The notes below the pieces were generated by a model. The model saw only the letters and a program-made list of their open reading frames with translations, was not told where the DNA came from and did no database searches. Below are positions 1 through 5,937 of a DNA stretch of 8,691 nt, piece by piece. Both the position numbers and the translations under genes were made by a program. Position 1 is the first letter of the stretch. Every line of letters begins with the position of its first letter. This stretch comes from Deltaproteobacteria bacterium (lineage in GTDB: Bacteria; Desulfobacterota; Desulfobulbia; Desulfobulbales; BM004), in NCBI GenBank assembly GCA_019312685.1, contig JAFDCR010000240.1, forward strand, positions 1 through 8,691, written 5' to 3'.

Positions 1-572
1 ATGGAGATGAAAAATCCAAGATCGAGGACTTTCTTGGCAAACTGCCAGTCACCTGAAAAACAATGCATTACACCTGCAGCTTCAATGGGAGTCTCCTTTT
101 CCAATACGTCCAGGATATCTTTGTGGGCCTCACGGTCATGGATTACCAACGGCAGTCCGGTTTTTTTTGCGAGCGCAACCTGCCGGGCATAATGTTCAAG
201 CTGGACTTTCTTGGGGGCATAAAGCTTGACGTAGTCGAGGCCTATTTCACCATAGGCAACAACCCGGCTGTTGTCACAAAGTGTTTCCAGTTTGCTGTAA
301 GTACTGTTTTCAAGCCCCTGGACATTGTGTGGATGTACTCCAACCGTTGCATACACCGTTGCAAAATTTTCGGCGATTGCAATTGCCTTCTGCGAACTGT
401 CAAGGTCTATACCCACGGTTATAATCCGGGAAACACCCTTGTCAACAGCCCTGGACACAACTGTCCCGGTATCCTCGCCGGAATGTATCATATCAAGATG
501 ACAGTGGGTGTCTATTACACTTGTTCCGGCAGGCAATACGGGCAAAGGAGGTTTTTTCTTTTTCTTTCCCAT
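1..572 (-). CDS. TatD-family metal-dependent hydrolase (DNase), 5' part; C-terminus lies beyond the left edge
   Basis: The frame is open from the ATG at 572 to the window edge, giving about 190 residues. Family hallmarks appear in order: THCHLD (metal-binding His23 and His25), VGVHPHNV, GEIGLDYV (metal-binding Glu), VIHDREAH (metal-binding His) and GVMHCFSGD near the cut. These are the binuclear-metal TIM-barrel signatures of TatD/YcfH enzymes, which act as 3'-5' exonucleases or broader phosphoesterases in the cytoplasm. Full-length members have about 255-270 residues, so roughly a quarter is missing off-window; this is a window cut and not a broken gene. The start is supported by GGAG about 9 nt upstream (minus-strand CTCGGAGAATAGTAT before the ATG). 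The N-terminus carries an extra Lys5-Pro-rich leader (MGKKKKKPPLP) ahead of the barrel, which is unusual but harmless-looking. The family is certain; the exact substrate is not. Confidence 0.93.
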   Translation of the reverse strand, partial: MGKKKKKPPLPVLPAGTSVIDTHCHLDMIHSGEDTGTVVSRAVDKGVSRIITVGIDLDSSQKAIAIAENFATVYATVGVHPHNVQGLENSTYSKLETLCDNSRVVAYGEIGLDYVKLYAPKKVQLEHYARQVALAKKTGLPLVIHDREAHKDILDVLEKETPIEAAGVMHCFSGDWQFAKKVLDLGFFIS

Positions 573-626
573 ATACTATTCTCCGAGCAGAGTATCTAAC
601 AGATTCAGGTAATTGAGGCAATCGGC

Positions 627-656
627 ATATTAAGGGTATATATCGCCGGCGTTGAA
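627..656 (-). promoter_or_regulatory. possible sigma70-type promoter for the TatD-family gene
   Basis: On the minus strand, TTCAAC (656-651) and TAATAT (632-627) are 18 bp apart and lie about 55 bp upstream of the start at 572. The match is modest and was found by eye only. Confidence 0.22.
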
Positions 657-715
657 AAAATGAAAATGTGCTTCTATACAATTTGCAGGTTGAAGGAGGT
701 ATTCTTCTTCGCTGG

Positions 716-836
716 TTAACGGATTTCTTAAATTCTACGGCTTGCTTCACCCTATTACGAAAACTCGGGGTTTCACCCTCAAACAGTTCGTAATAGGCCG
801 CTCCGCAATTCCTTGAATTTTTACTAAATCCGTTAA
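716..836. repeat. nested palindromic element, about 121 bp (dispersed-repeat or MITE-like)
   Basis: Two perfect 11-bp inverted repeats are nested. The outer one is TTAACGGATTT (716-726) against AAATCCGTTAA (826-836). The inner one is CCTATTACGAA (751-761) against TTCGTAATAGG (787-797). Between the arms the two halves stay partly alignable (TAAATTC against GAATTTTTA), so the whole could fold into one long imperfect hairpin. This is the architecture of small non-autonomous palindromic repeats scattered in intergenic regions. No open frame of note lies inside. Mobility is inferred; no target-site duplication was demonstrated. Confidence 0.7.
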
Positions 837-867
837 AGGCTCATCAAATACTCCTTTCACCCTCTGC

Positions 868-890
868 TACAGGTATTGTTATTACCTGTA
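868..890. repeat. perfect 8-bp hairpin in the nitroreductase leader region
   Basis: TACAGGTA (868-875) and TACCTGTA (883-890) form a perfect stem with a 7-nt loop. No T-run follows, and it sits about 150 bp upstream of the nitroreductase start. It could be an operator or an RNA hairpin; nothing decides between these. Confidence 0.45.
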
Positions 891-958
891 AAGAGTTATG
901 AGGCACAAAAGAAAATAACTTTTGCAGGAAATCCGCCCTGTTACCGGTTGAGATATAG

Positions 959-985
959 TTGACAGCGCTTTTTTTTTCTTATACA
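959..985 (+). promoter_or_regulatory. possible sigma70-type promoter for nitroreductase-coaBC
   Basis: A perfect -35 TTGACA (959-964) is followed 15 bp later by TATACA (980-985), about 55 bp upstream of the nitroreductase ATG. The spacer is mostly T and shorter than the optimal 17 bp, so the call is tentative. Confidence 0.38.
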
Positions 986-1040
986 GATGCAGACAAGAGA
1001 CAGTCTGATTAGATGAATATAAACAAAGGATGCAGGCAAG

Positions 1041-1550
1041 ATGACATCACCGGTCTTGGAGGCAATATACAGACGAAGGAGTATTCGCGAGTTTACCGAG
1101 AGAGAGGTTACCGGCGAACAGTTACACGAGATAGTACGGGCAGGTATCTGGGCCCCGTCAGGCTTGAATAATCAGCCGTGGCGCTTTGCCATTATCAGGG
1201 ACCGGGGTGTAAAAGAGCAGGTGGCGGAACAGACGCATTACGGTCACATTGTCAGAAATGCCGATGCCCTGATAGCGGTTTATCTTTCAAAAGAAGACAT
1301 GTATGATACTGTAAAGGATGTACAGTCTGCAGGCGCCTGCATTCAGAATATCCTGCTGGCGGCCGAGGCTCTTGATCTGGGGGCAGTATGGCTGGGACAG
1401 ATTCTGAAGAACAAGGCAGAAGTTAACAGAATTCTTGAACTTTCAGATAATTTTGATCTGATGGCGGTAGTGGCCCTGGGACATCCTGCACACCGTAACC
1501 AGAAATCAAAAAGAAAAGATATTACTGAACTGCTGCTGAAGGAGATCTGA
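1041..1550 (+). CDS. nitroreductase-family FMN-dependent oxidoreductase
   Basis: This 169-residue protein opens with the FMN-phosphate signature RRRSIREF (residues 11-18), followed by WAPSGLNNQPWRF (about 37-49), which lines the flavin site. The later VWLGQILKN segment and the C-terminal VVALGHPAHR fit the family. Members are usually homodimeric cytoplasmic enzymes that pass electrons from NAD(P)H to quinones, nitro compounds or other small acceptors. The physiological substrate cannot be read from sequence. At 169 residues it is at the short end of the family but has no evident gap. AGGA at 1027-1030 lies 10 nt before the ATG. coaBC follows after 27 bp on the same strand, so the two probably share a transcript. 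I see no obvious functional link between them. Confidence 0.92.
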   Translation: MTSPVLEAIYRRRSIREFTEREVTGEQLHEIVRAGIWAPSGLNNQPWRFAIIRDRGVKEQVAEQTHYGHIVRNADALIAVYLSKEDMYDTVKDVQSAGACIQNILLAAEALDLGAVWLGQILKNKAEVNRILELSDNFDLMAVVALGHPAHRNQKSKRKDITELLLKEI

Positions 1551-1577
1551 TTAATAAATATAAATAACCGTGTTATT

Positions 1578-2786
1578 ATGAATTCAATGCTTGCAGATAA
1601 GAAGATCCTTTTTGGTGTTTCAGGCAGTATCGCGGTTTACAAGGCTGCTGAATGGGTACGTGAACTTGCCAAAGCCGGTGCGGATGTTACTGTCGTCATG
1701 ACAGAAGCCGCCACCCGTTTCGTTTCCCCCCTTACCTTTGCAACACTTTCAGGCAGAAGGGTTTATACCGGAATGTTTGAACCTGACTCCGGCGAAGAGG
1801 TGACCCATATCAACCTGGCCAAAAAGTGTGACCTTTTCCTCGTTGCACCTGCAACTGCCCAGACCATTGCAAAACTTGCCAATGGTTTTGCAGACAATCT
1901 GCTCACCTCCCTTGCCCTTGCCAACCGGGCAAAAATGCTGATATTTCCAGCAATGAACAGCAACATGTACTGTCATGGTGCTACCCGGGCGAACCTTGCC
2001 CGTCTCAAGGATTACGGCTACGGGATTATTGAACCGGATGAGGGGAAACTTGCATGCGGTGATGAAGGCGTCGGCAGACTCGTCGACTGGGAGACTGCCA
2101 GGGATGCCTTATTGTCAGCTTTTGCTCCGCAGGACCTGCTGGAGAAAACGGTCATCATCACTGCAGGGCCGACCTGTGAACCTTTTGATCCAGCCAGGCA
2201 TCTGAGTAACCGTTCCTCGGGGAAGATGGGTTTTGCCTTGGCGCGCTCGGCAAAACAAAGGGGAGCCAGGGTGATTTTGATCAGCGGGCCGACTTCTCTT
2301 AAAAAACCTTCCGGTGTGGAAGTAATAAACAGCGCGACTGCTCTGGAGATGCATGATGCAGTGATGGATAACTATGATAGAGCTGATATCGTGGTCATGT
2401 CGGCCGCTGTATCTGATTACCGTCCCGCGAAGCTTAAGGAGAAGAAAGTAAAAAAAGGAAGCGGCTCAATTGCTCTTGAATTGGTACCCAACCCGGATAT
2501 TCTTAAGGAACTGGGCAAACGAAAAGGAAAAGCGGGGTCACCTCTGCTGGTTGGTTTTGCAGCAGAAAGCAGCGATCATCTGGAGGAAGGAAAGCGCAAG
2601 CTCAAGGAAAAAAAACTTGACCTGATAGTGGTTAACGACATTATCGGTACTGAGACGGGGTTTGCCTCTGATACTAATCAGGTCAGCCTCATTGACCGGG
2701 ATTATCAGCTGGAAAAATCCCCCCTCCTTACAAAAGAAGAGTGTGCCTATCTGATCTGGGATAAAATTGCAAGATTAATGCAGTAA
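1578..2786 (+). CDS. coaBC: bifunctional phosphopantothenoylcysteine decarboxylase / phosphopantothenate-cysteine ligase (CoaBC)
   Basis: This 402-residue protein carries both steps that convert 4'-phosphopantothenate to 4'-phosphopantetheine in coenzyme A synthesis. The N-terminal flavoprotein CoaC domain (about 5-185) shows GVSGSIAVYK, the catalytic His in THINL (His77), PAMNSNMY (124-131) and the ACGDEGVGR loop with the active-site Cys160. The C-terminal CoaB ligase domain (about 188-402) shows AGPTCEPFDPARHLSNRSSGKMGF (with a central Asn-Arg-Ser-Ser-Gly), AAVSDYRPA followed by the Lys-rich KEKKVKK, NPDILKEL, VGFAAES and DLIVVNDI. The length matches E. coli CoaBC (about 406), and all key residues named are present. 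No clear Shine-Dalgarno precedes the ATG at 1578 or the in-frame ATG at 1587; the shorter form would begin MLADKKILFGVSG, also typical. It probably lies in an operon with the upstream nitroreductase. Confidence 0.97.
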   Translation: MNSMLADKKILFGVSGSIAVYKAAEWVRELAKAGADVTVVMTEAATRFVSPLTFATLSGRRVYTGMFEPDSGEEVTHINLAKKCDLFLVAPATAQTIAKLANGFADNLLTSLALANRAKMLIFPAMNSNMYCHGATRANLARLKDYGYGIIEPDEGKLACGDEGVGRLVDWETARDALLSAFAPQDLLEKTVIITAGPTCEPFDPARHLSNRSSGKMGFALARSAKQRGARVILISGPTSLKKPSGVEVINSATALEMHDAVMDNYDRADIVVMSAAVSDYRPAKLKEKKVKKGSGSIALELVPNPDILKELGKRKGKAGSPLLVGFAAESSDHLEEGKRKLKEKKLDLIVVNDIIGTETGFASDTNQVSLIDRDYQLEKSPLLTKEECAYLIWDKIARLMQ

Positions 2787-2789
2787 TTT

Positions 2790-3965
2790 TCAGTAAGATC
2801 CGTCAAAAGCAGCTTCATAAACCGCAATCACTTCATCCTCAGTCGGCTTACGGGGATTGTTTTCAACCGGTCTGGTTACGGTAAGGGCAATCTTAGCCAT
2901 TTCAGGTATTTTATCCGCCGGAATATCCAGGGCTTCAAGGCTGTTTGGTATGCCGACATCAGCGTTAAGCTGGTGGATGGCCTCCACAGCAAGCTGGGCT
3001 GCTTCACGTAATGGCAAGCCTTCGGTTTCATAGCCCATAATCTGCGCGATAGTGGCAAATTTTTCCGGGTTCCCGATGATATTGTACTCAACTACATAGG
3101 GCAGCAGAACCGCATTGGCCAGACCATGGGCAGTATTAAACATGCCGCCAAGGGGATAGGCCATTGCATGAACAAGGCCGACACCTGCCGTGGCCAGGGC
3201 TTTGCCGCCAAGAAGACTCCCCATGAGCATTGCCGACCGGGCTTCCAGGTTGTCTCCGTTGGCATATGCAGCAGCCAGGTTACCGCTGATCAGGGCCATA
3301 GCTTCCATGGCATACATGTCTGATATTGCATGGGACTGGGTTGAGACAAAGGCCTCAAGGGCATGGGTAAAGGCATCTATGCCCGTAGCTGCTGTAATGT
3401 TCGGCGGAAGGCTGAGGGTCAATGCCGGATCGAGTATTGCCGCATCCGGATAAAGTGGGTCGCCGTTCATGCCGCCCTTGGACCTGGTTTTTTCATTGAT
3501 AAATACTGCGGTAAATGTCACTTCGGCTCCGGTGCCCGCTGTTGTCGGGATCATTATCTTCGGTACCCCCGGCTGCTTGATCTTGCCGAGGCCGAGATAA
3601 TCTTCGGCCTTGCCGCCATTGGTGAGTAGGATGCTGACAGCTTTTGCGATATCGAGGGCAGAACCACCTCCAACACCGACAACACAGTCGGCATTATTTT
3701 TTTTAGCCAGTTTCAAGCCTTCGTCAGCCAGTTTCAGCCCCGGTTCCGGAAGCACCTTGTCATAAACGGTATATGGTATTTTATTTCTTTTAAGAATTGA
3801 GGTAATCCGCTTGATGATTCCCGCTTTTTTCAGTCCGGGATCAGCAACCAGAAAAACCCTGCTGCCGTTAAATCCGGTAATCACTTCACCAAGCTGTTTG
3901 ATTGAATCGACGCCAAAATGGATTTTTATGGGTTGGTTGACGCTGAAGGATTGTGTCTGTATCAT
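2790..3965 (-). CDS. iron-containing (type III) alcohol dehydrogenase
   Basis: This 391-residue protein starts at the ATG at 3965, chosen because GAGGT lies 7 nt before it. An in-frame TTG at 4001 would add 12 residues but lacks a ribosome site. The NAD(P)-binding segment GVGGGSALD (97-105) and PTTAGTGAEVT (140-150) lie in the N-terminal half. The C-terminal helical half holds the four metal ligands Asp197 and His201 (GIDAFTHALEAF), His266 (GLVHAMAYP) and His280 (NTAHGLANA). This is the pattern and length of FucO, 1,3-propanediol dehydrogenase and related Fe-dependent NAD(P)-alcohol dehydrogenases, which interconvert aldehydes or ketones and alcohols in the cytoplasm. Substrate is not predictable. 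In anaerobes a role in ethanol or diol metabolism is common. The gene is convergent with coaBC (3 bp apart) and divergent from darP. Confidence 0.95.
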   Translation of the reverse strand: MIQTQSFSVNQPIKIHFGVDSIKQLGEVITGFNGSRVFLVADPGLKKAGIIKRITSILKRNKIPYTVYDKVLPEPGLKLADEGLKLAKKNNADCVVGVGGGSALDIAKAVSILLTNGGKAEDYLGLGKIKQPGVPKIMIPTTAGTGAEVTFTAVFINEKTRSKGGMNGDPLYPDAAILDPALTLSLPPNITAATGIDAFTHALEAFVSTQSHAISDMYAMEAMALISGNLAAAYANGDNLEARSAMLMGSLLGGKALATAGVGLVHAMAYPLGGMFNTAHGLANAVLLPYVVEYNIIGNPEKFATIAQIMGYETEGLPLREAAQLAVEAIHQLNADVGIPNSLEALDIPADKIPEMAKIALTVTRPVENNPRKPTEDEVIAVYEAAFDGSY

Positions 3966-3972
3966 TTCTATT

Positions 3973-3977
3973 ACCTC
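3973..3977 (-). promoter_or_regulatory. ribosome binding site that fixes the alcohol dehydrogenase start
   Basis: Minus-strand GAGGT lies 7 nt upstream of the ATG at 3965, and nothing comparable precedes the in-frame TTG at 4001. It therefore favours the 391-residue form, whose first residues (MIQTQSFSV) also look like a normal family N-terminus. Confidence 0.75.
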
Positions 3978-4016
3978 ATAGGGATTTTGGGGATAAATCA
4001 ATTATTAACTTTCGGG

Positions 4017-4045
4017 TTTATAATGCAATATAGATAAACTGTTTA
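4017..4045 (-). promoter_or_regulatory. possible promoter for the alcohol dehydrogenase
   Basis: On the minus strand, TAAACA (4045-4040) and TATAAA (4022-4017) are separated by 17 bp, about 50 bp upstream of the start at 3965. The -35 overlaps a small palindrome TAAACTGTTTA (4035-4045), which could be an operator. By-eye match only. Confidence 0.33.
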
Positions 4046-4084
4046 GAAAATAATCGAATATTATATATTGTTATTGCATGGGAT

Positions 4085-4090
4085 TATAAT
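4085..4090 (+). promoter_or_regulatory. possible -10 box for darP
   Basis: A perfect TATAAT lies 44 bp upstream of the darP start, in an AT-rich divergent region. No good -35 is present at 16-18 bp, so this may be fortuitous. Confidence 0.28.
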
Positions 4091-4133
4091 AAAAAAGAAC
4101 TTTAAGGTAAGAAAAAATTTTTCGGCAGTTAAG

Positions 4134-4715
4134 ATGATGTCACAATTGAGTAAATCAGAAAAAAAAAGAAGGGCCAAGGGCATTGAGCAGCTTGTGCATG
4201 AACTTGCGATGTTGTCGGATATTGAGCTGGCTGACCTTCCATGCCGCCGGGAGATCAAGGATGAGATTCTTGCGGCTAAGGTTCTGAAGGGCGGCGCGCA
4301 AAAAAGGCAGCTGAAATATGCCACAAAACTGCTTCGGGATGAGCCGGTTGAGGAGCTGTTTGAATTTATTGCCCGAAAAAAAGGATCTCTGCTGAAAAAA
4401 AATCGTGAGTTTCATGAACTGGAGCATTTCAGGAATCTCTTGATAGATGAAGCGGTACAGATGTATGAGGAAAAAGTACTCAATGCGGGTTATATAGATG
4501 AGAATGAGTCCGTAAAATTTTTATTCGAGAGTAATGCCTTAGATTCAATTACGGAGTATCTGCCCGATGTTGACCGGGAACTCCTGAAAAAGACTGCGGT
4601 GCAATTTGCCAGGACCCGTAACAGGAAATACAGTAGAGAACTGTTTCGGATTTTAAGGGCAGCCTTGGAAAAAAAACAATTTTCTCAAAAACAGGACAAA
4701 GGTGATGGAATATAG
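4134..4715 (+). CDS. darP: DarP/YjgA-family (DUF615) ribosome-associated protein
   Basis: The protein has 193 residues from the ATG at 4134, or 192 from the adjoining ATG at 4137. The upstream TTG at 4068 in the same frame would add a non-conserved leader. The N-terminal LSKSEKKRRAKGIEQLV, then ADLPCRREIKDEILAAK, KRQLKYATKLLR, and the FHELEHFRNLLID and LPDVDRELLKK segments match the order seen in E. coli YjgA/DarP. That protein acts late in 50S subunit assembly and helps form the peptidyl-transferase centre. The protein is strongly basic and predicted mostly helical. Compared with E. coli from memory, it carries roughly 25-30 extra residues between NLLID and LPDVDR and lacks the acidic N-terminal leader. 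The ribosome site is weak. The gene overlaps the next one by 11 bp, suggesting coupled translation. Confidence 0.85.
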   Translation: MMSQLSKSEKKRRAKGIEQLVHELAMLSDIELADLPCRREIKDEILAAKVLKGGAQKRQLKYATKLLRDEPVEELFEFIARKKGSLLKKNREFHELEHFRNLLIDEAVQMYEEKVLNAGYIDENESVKFLFESNALDSITEYLPDVDRELLKKTAVQFARTRNRKYSRELFRILRAALEKKQFSQKQDKGDGI

Positions 4716-5142
4716 AAGCGGTTCGATTGGCAGGGTTTTCAGTATCAGGTTTGATGAAGGTGATTTGTTTTTAGAAGGCCTGTTGGATGTTGTCATCAGG
4801 GAAAATATCCGCTGCGGCTGGTTTCATGTGCTTGGCGGATTAAGGGAGGCGGACGTGGTTACAGGCCCCAGGGAGCCCGTAATGCCACCGGAGCCGGTAT
4901 GGAGTCATGTCAGCGGCGCTCGGGAGGTGCTGGGAAGCGGGAGTGTTTTCTGGGACGGAAATGAACCGAAAATCCATCTGCATGCGGCCTTGGGGCATCA
5001 TGGCGATACCCTGACAGCCTGTGTACGAAAAGGCACCAAGGTGTATCTTGTTCTGGAAGTCATGCTGCTTGAACTTGACGGTATCAACGCAACACGCCCC
5101 TGGTATGAAAAAGGAGGATTTAACCGCCTCACTTTTAAGTGA
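4705..5142 (+). CDS. PPC/DUF296-domain (PCC) protein, possible DNA-binding or metal-binding trimer
   Basis: This 145-residue protein consists of essentially one PPC domain (Pfam DUF296). Visible features are WFHVLGGLREADVV (about 39-52), the His-rich strand KIHLHAALGHHGDTL (89-103; His91, His93, His98 and His99 are candidate metal ligands) and YLVLEVMLLEL (114-124) near the end. In plants this domain is joined to AT-hooks. Bacterial versions stand alone, form trimers and in several structures bind a metal; their function is mostly unknown. No AT-hook is seen here. The ATG at 4705 is preferred because AGGA (4693-4696) lies 8 nt before it; the adjacent in-frame GTG at 4702 is possible. It overlaps the darP stop by 11 bp, so translation is probably coupled to ribosome-assembly gene darP, though a shared role is only a guess. 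Confidence 0.87.
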   Translation: MEYRSGSIGRVFSIRFDEGDLFLEGLLDVVIRENIRCGWFHVLGGLREADVVTGPREPVMPPEPVWSHVSGAREVLGSGSVFWDGNEPKIHLHAALGHHGDTLTACVRKGTKVYLVLEVMLLELDGINATRPWYEKGGFNRLTFK

Positions 5143-5163
5143 TTTGAATCCAGAAATGTAATT

Positions 5164-5191
5164 TTCTTGTTGACAAGAATTTGATTTTTTT
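5164..5191 (+). terminator. possible intrinsic terminator after the darP-PPC pair (overlaps a TTGACA)
   Basis: TTCTTG (5164-5169) and CAAGAA (5174-5179) form a 6-bp stem with a 4-nt loop, followed by TTTGATTTTTTT. The stem is weak. The loop and right arm also contain TTGACA (5170-5175) with TAAATA 15 bp further (5191-5196), so the same bases may instead be a promoter for the next gene. The two readings cannot be separated by eye. Confidence 0.4.
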
Positions 5192-5245
5192 AAATAAGAC
5201 AATATTACTTCTTCGGGTAAGGTCAACTGCAACAATTATTAATGC

Positions 5246-5251
5246 GGGAGG
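5246..5251 (+). promoter_or_regulatory. ribosome binding site that fixes the CBM48 gene start
   Basis: GGGAGG lies 8 nt before the ATG at 5260. The in-frame ATG at 5242 sits upstream of this site and has none of its own, so the shorter protein is the likely product. Confidence 0.8.
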
Positions 5252-5259
5252 AATTAAGT

Positions 5260-5637
5260 ATGGCAGCAGGTAAGGTAAAAAGCGGTAGCAAGAAACCCCA
5301 GACAGCTGTAAAAAAGGCAGCGCCCAAGAAAGCTGTAAAAAAGGCAGCGCCTAAGACAGCCAAGAAAAAAGTTATCGCCTCAACGGAATTTTCCTTGTAT
5401 GCCCCTGACGTGAACGAGGTCTTCCTGGCTGGAGACTTTAACGACTGGCAGCCTGATGCCAAAGATTTCCGGCTGCGGAAATACAAGGGTGGCATCTGGA
5501 AAAAGAAGGTTAAGTTGAATCCGGGCAGATATGAGTATCAGTTTGTTGTTGATGAACAATGGTGGTGTGACCCGGAAAATGCTGACCGTGTGGCTAATCC
5601 CTTCTGGACTGAAAACAATGTAATTGAAGTGGGTTAG
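5260..5637 (+). CDS. stand-alone CBM48 / AMPK-type glycogen-binding domain protein with a Lys/Ala-rich tail
   Basis: This 125-residue protein has two parts. Residues 1-38 are a basic tail rich in Lys, Ala and Pro, with two near-identical 9-residue copies (AVKKAAPKK, AVKKAAPKT), resembling histone-H1-like tails. Residues 42-125 form an E-set/CBM48 domain: FSLYAPDVNEVFLAGDFNDW, then WKKKVKLNPGRYEYQFVVD, WWCDPENAD, and a terminal NNVIEV. The order and the conserved aromatics match the glycogen-binding domain of AMPK beta subunits and the N-terminal module of branching enzymes. Such a domain binds alpha-glucans, so the protein may tether something to glycogen. The basic tail could bind nucleic acid or an acidic partner. 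There is no catalytic domain. The genes on both sides have no glycogen link, so function is open. Confidence 0.88.
   Translation: MAAGKVKSGSKKPQTAVKKAAPKKAVKKAAPKTAKKKVIASTEFSLYAPDVNEVFLAGDFNDWQPDAKDFRLRKYKGGIWKKKVKLNPGRYEYQFVVDEQWWCDPENADRVANPFWTENNVIEVG
5304..5357 (+). repeat. tandem 27-bp repeat (two copies) inside the CBM48 gene tail
   Basis: Copies at 5304-5330 and 5331-5357 differ at only two of 27 positions and encode AVKKAAPKK and AVKKAAPKT. The near-identity, including silent positions, suggests a recent duplication or slippage, so tail length may vary between strains. Confidence 0.85.
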
Positions 5638-5937
5638 TTTGAATACGCTTCTGCTTGTTGCAGACAGGCCTCTTATAAATAAAATTCGAAAATTTCAGGG
5701 CAAGACTAAGACAAGAACACCGTACAGTGTTCTTGTCTTAGTGAATTCCTGAATTGTCAGATATCACTATTTCTTTGTTCGTGTCTGCTGAAAAACTGAC
5801 ATGAACACCTCATCTTTTTCCCTTCATTCATTTATCTTCCACATACCTCTTCAGGGCACAAATCCTCTGATATGGCGCAGTTTTATTGGATTTTTGTTGA
5901 ATTATGAGATCTAAAGAGAATTTAGAAAGACTATACC
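5638..5937. other. gene-free junction between the CBM48 gene and the AT-rich minus-strand operon
   Basis: This 300-bp convergent intergenic region has no credible frame. It contains the long palindrome (5694-5753) and, near 5880, the change from medium-GC to AT-rich DNA. A 6-bp stem TCTAAA/TTTAGA (5910-5926) sits just past the end of the enolase-superfamily gene but has no T-run, so I do not call it a terminator. Confidence 0.65.
5694..5753. repeat. long perfect hairpin (16-bp stem, 38-bp palindrome), possibly a transcription end or dispersed repeat
   Basis: ACTAAGACAAGAACAC (5705-5720) and GTGTTCTTGTCTTAGT (5727-5742) pair perfectly around a 6-base loop. As DNA it is a 38-bp palindrome with a single mismatched pair. 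An outer 6-bp stem TTCAGG (5694-5699) and CCTGAA (5748-5753) extends the structure across a 5x5 internal loop. It lies between two convergent transcription units but lacks a T-run on either side, so a classic intrinsic terminator is not shown. Confidence 0.8.

Larger units (their letters stand above)
573..1040. other. divergent intergenic region between the TatD-family gene and the nitroreductase
   Basis: No convincing gene lies in these 468 bp. The region holds candidate promoters on both strands, the nested palindromic element (716-836), a separate 8-bp hairpin (868-890), and three copies of the octamer TTCACCCT at 746, 772 and 856. A strong Shine-Dalgarno-like AAGGAGGT at 693-700 on the plus strand has no start codon at a usable distance. 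Confidence 0.7.

Noticed and set aside
63..599. Long plus-strand open frame across the left end
   Set aside because: It lies wholly opposite the TatD-family gene, whose catalytic motifs are clear on the minus strand; the plus-strand translation is Cys-rich and shows no family pattern.
693..713. Strong AAGGAGGT Shine-Dalgarno on the plus strand
   Set aside because: No ATG, GTG or TTG follows at a workable distance, and the frame after it ends within about 30 codons inside the palindromic element.
493..750. 85-codon minus-strand frame upstream of the TatD-family gene
   Set aside because: It overlaps the start of that gene in another frame, crosses the palindromic element and has a composition typical of a chance frame.
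3126..3629. Plus-strand open frames inside the alcohol dehydrogenase
   Set aside because: They are opposite a well-supported gene with metal-ligand and cofactor motifs, and show no family signature of their own.
5910..5926. TCTAAA/TTTAGA hairpin after the enolase-superfamily gene
   Set aside because: A 6-bp A/T-rich stem with no T-run in the direction of transcription is too weak to call a terminator.
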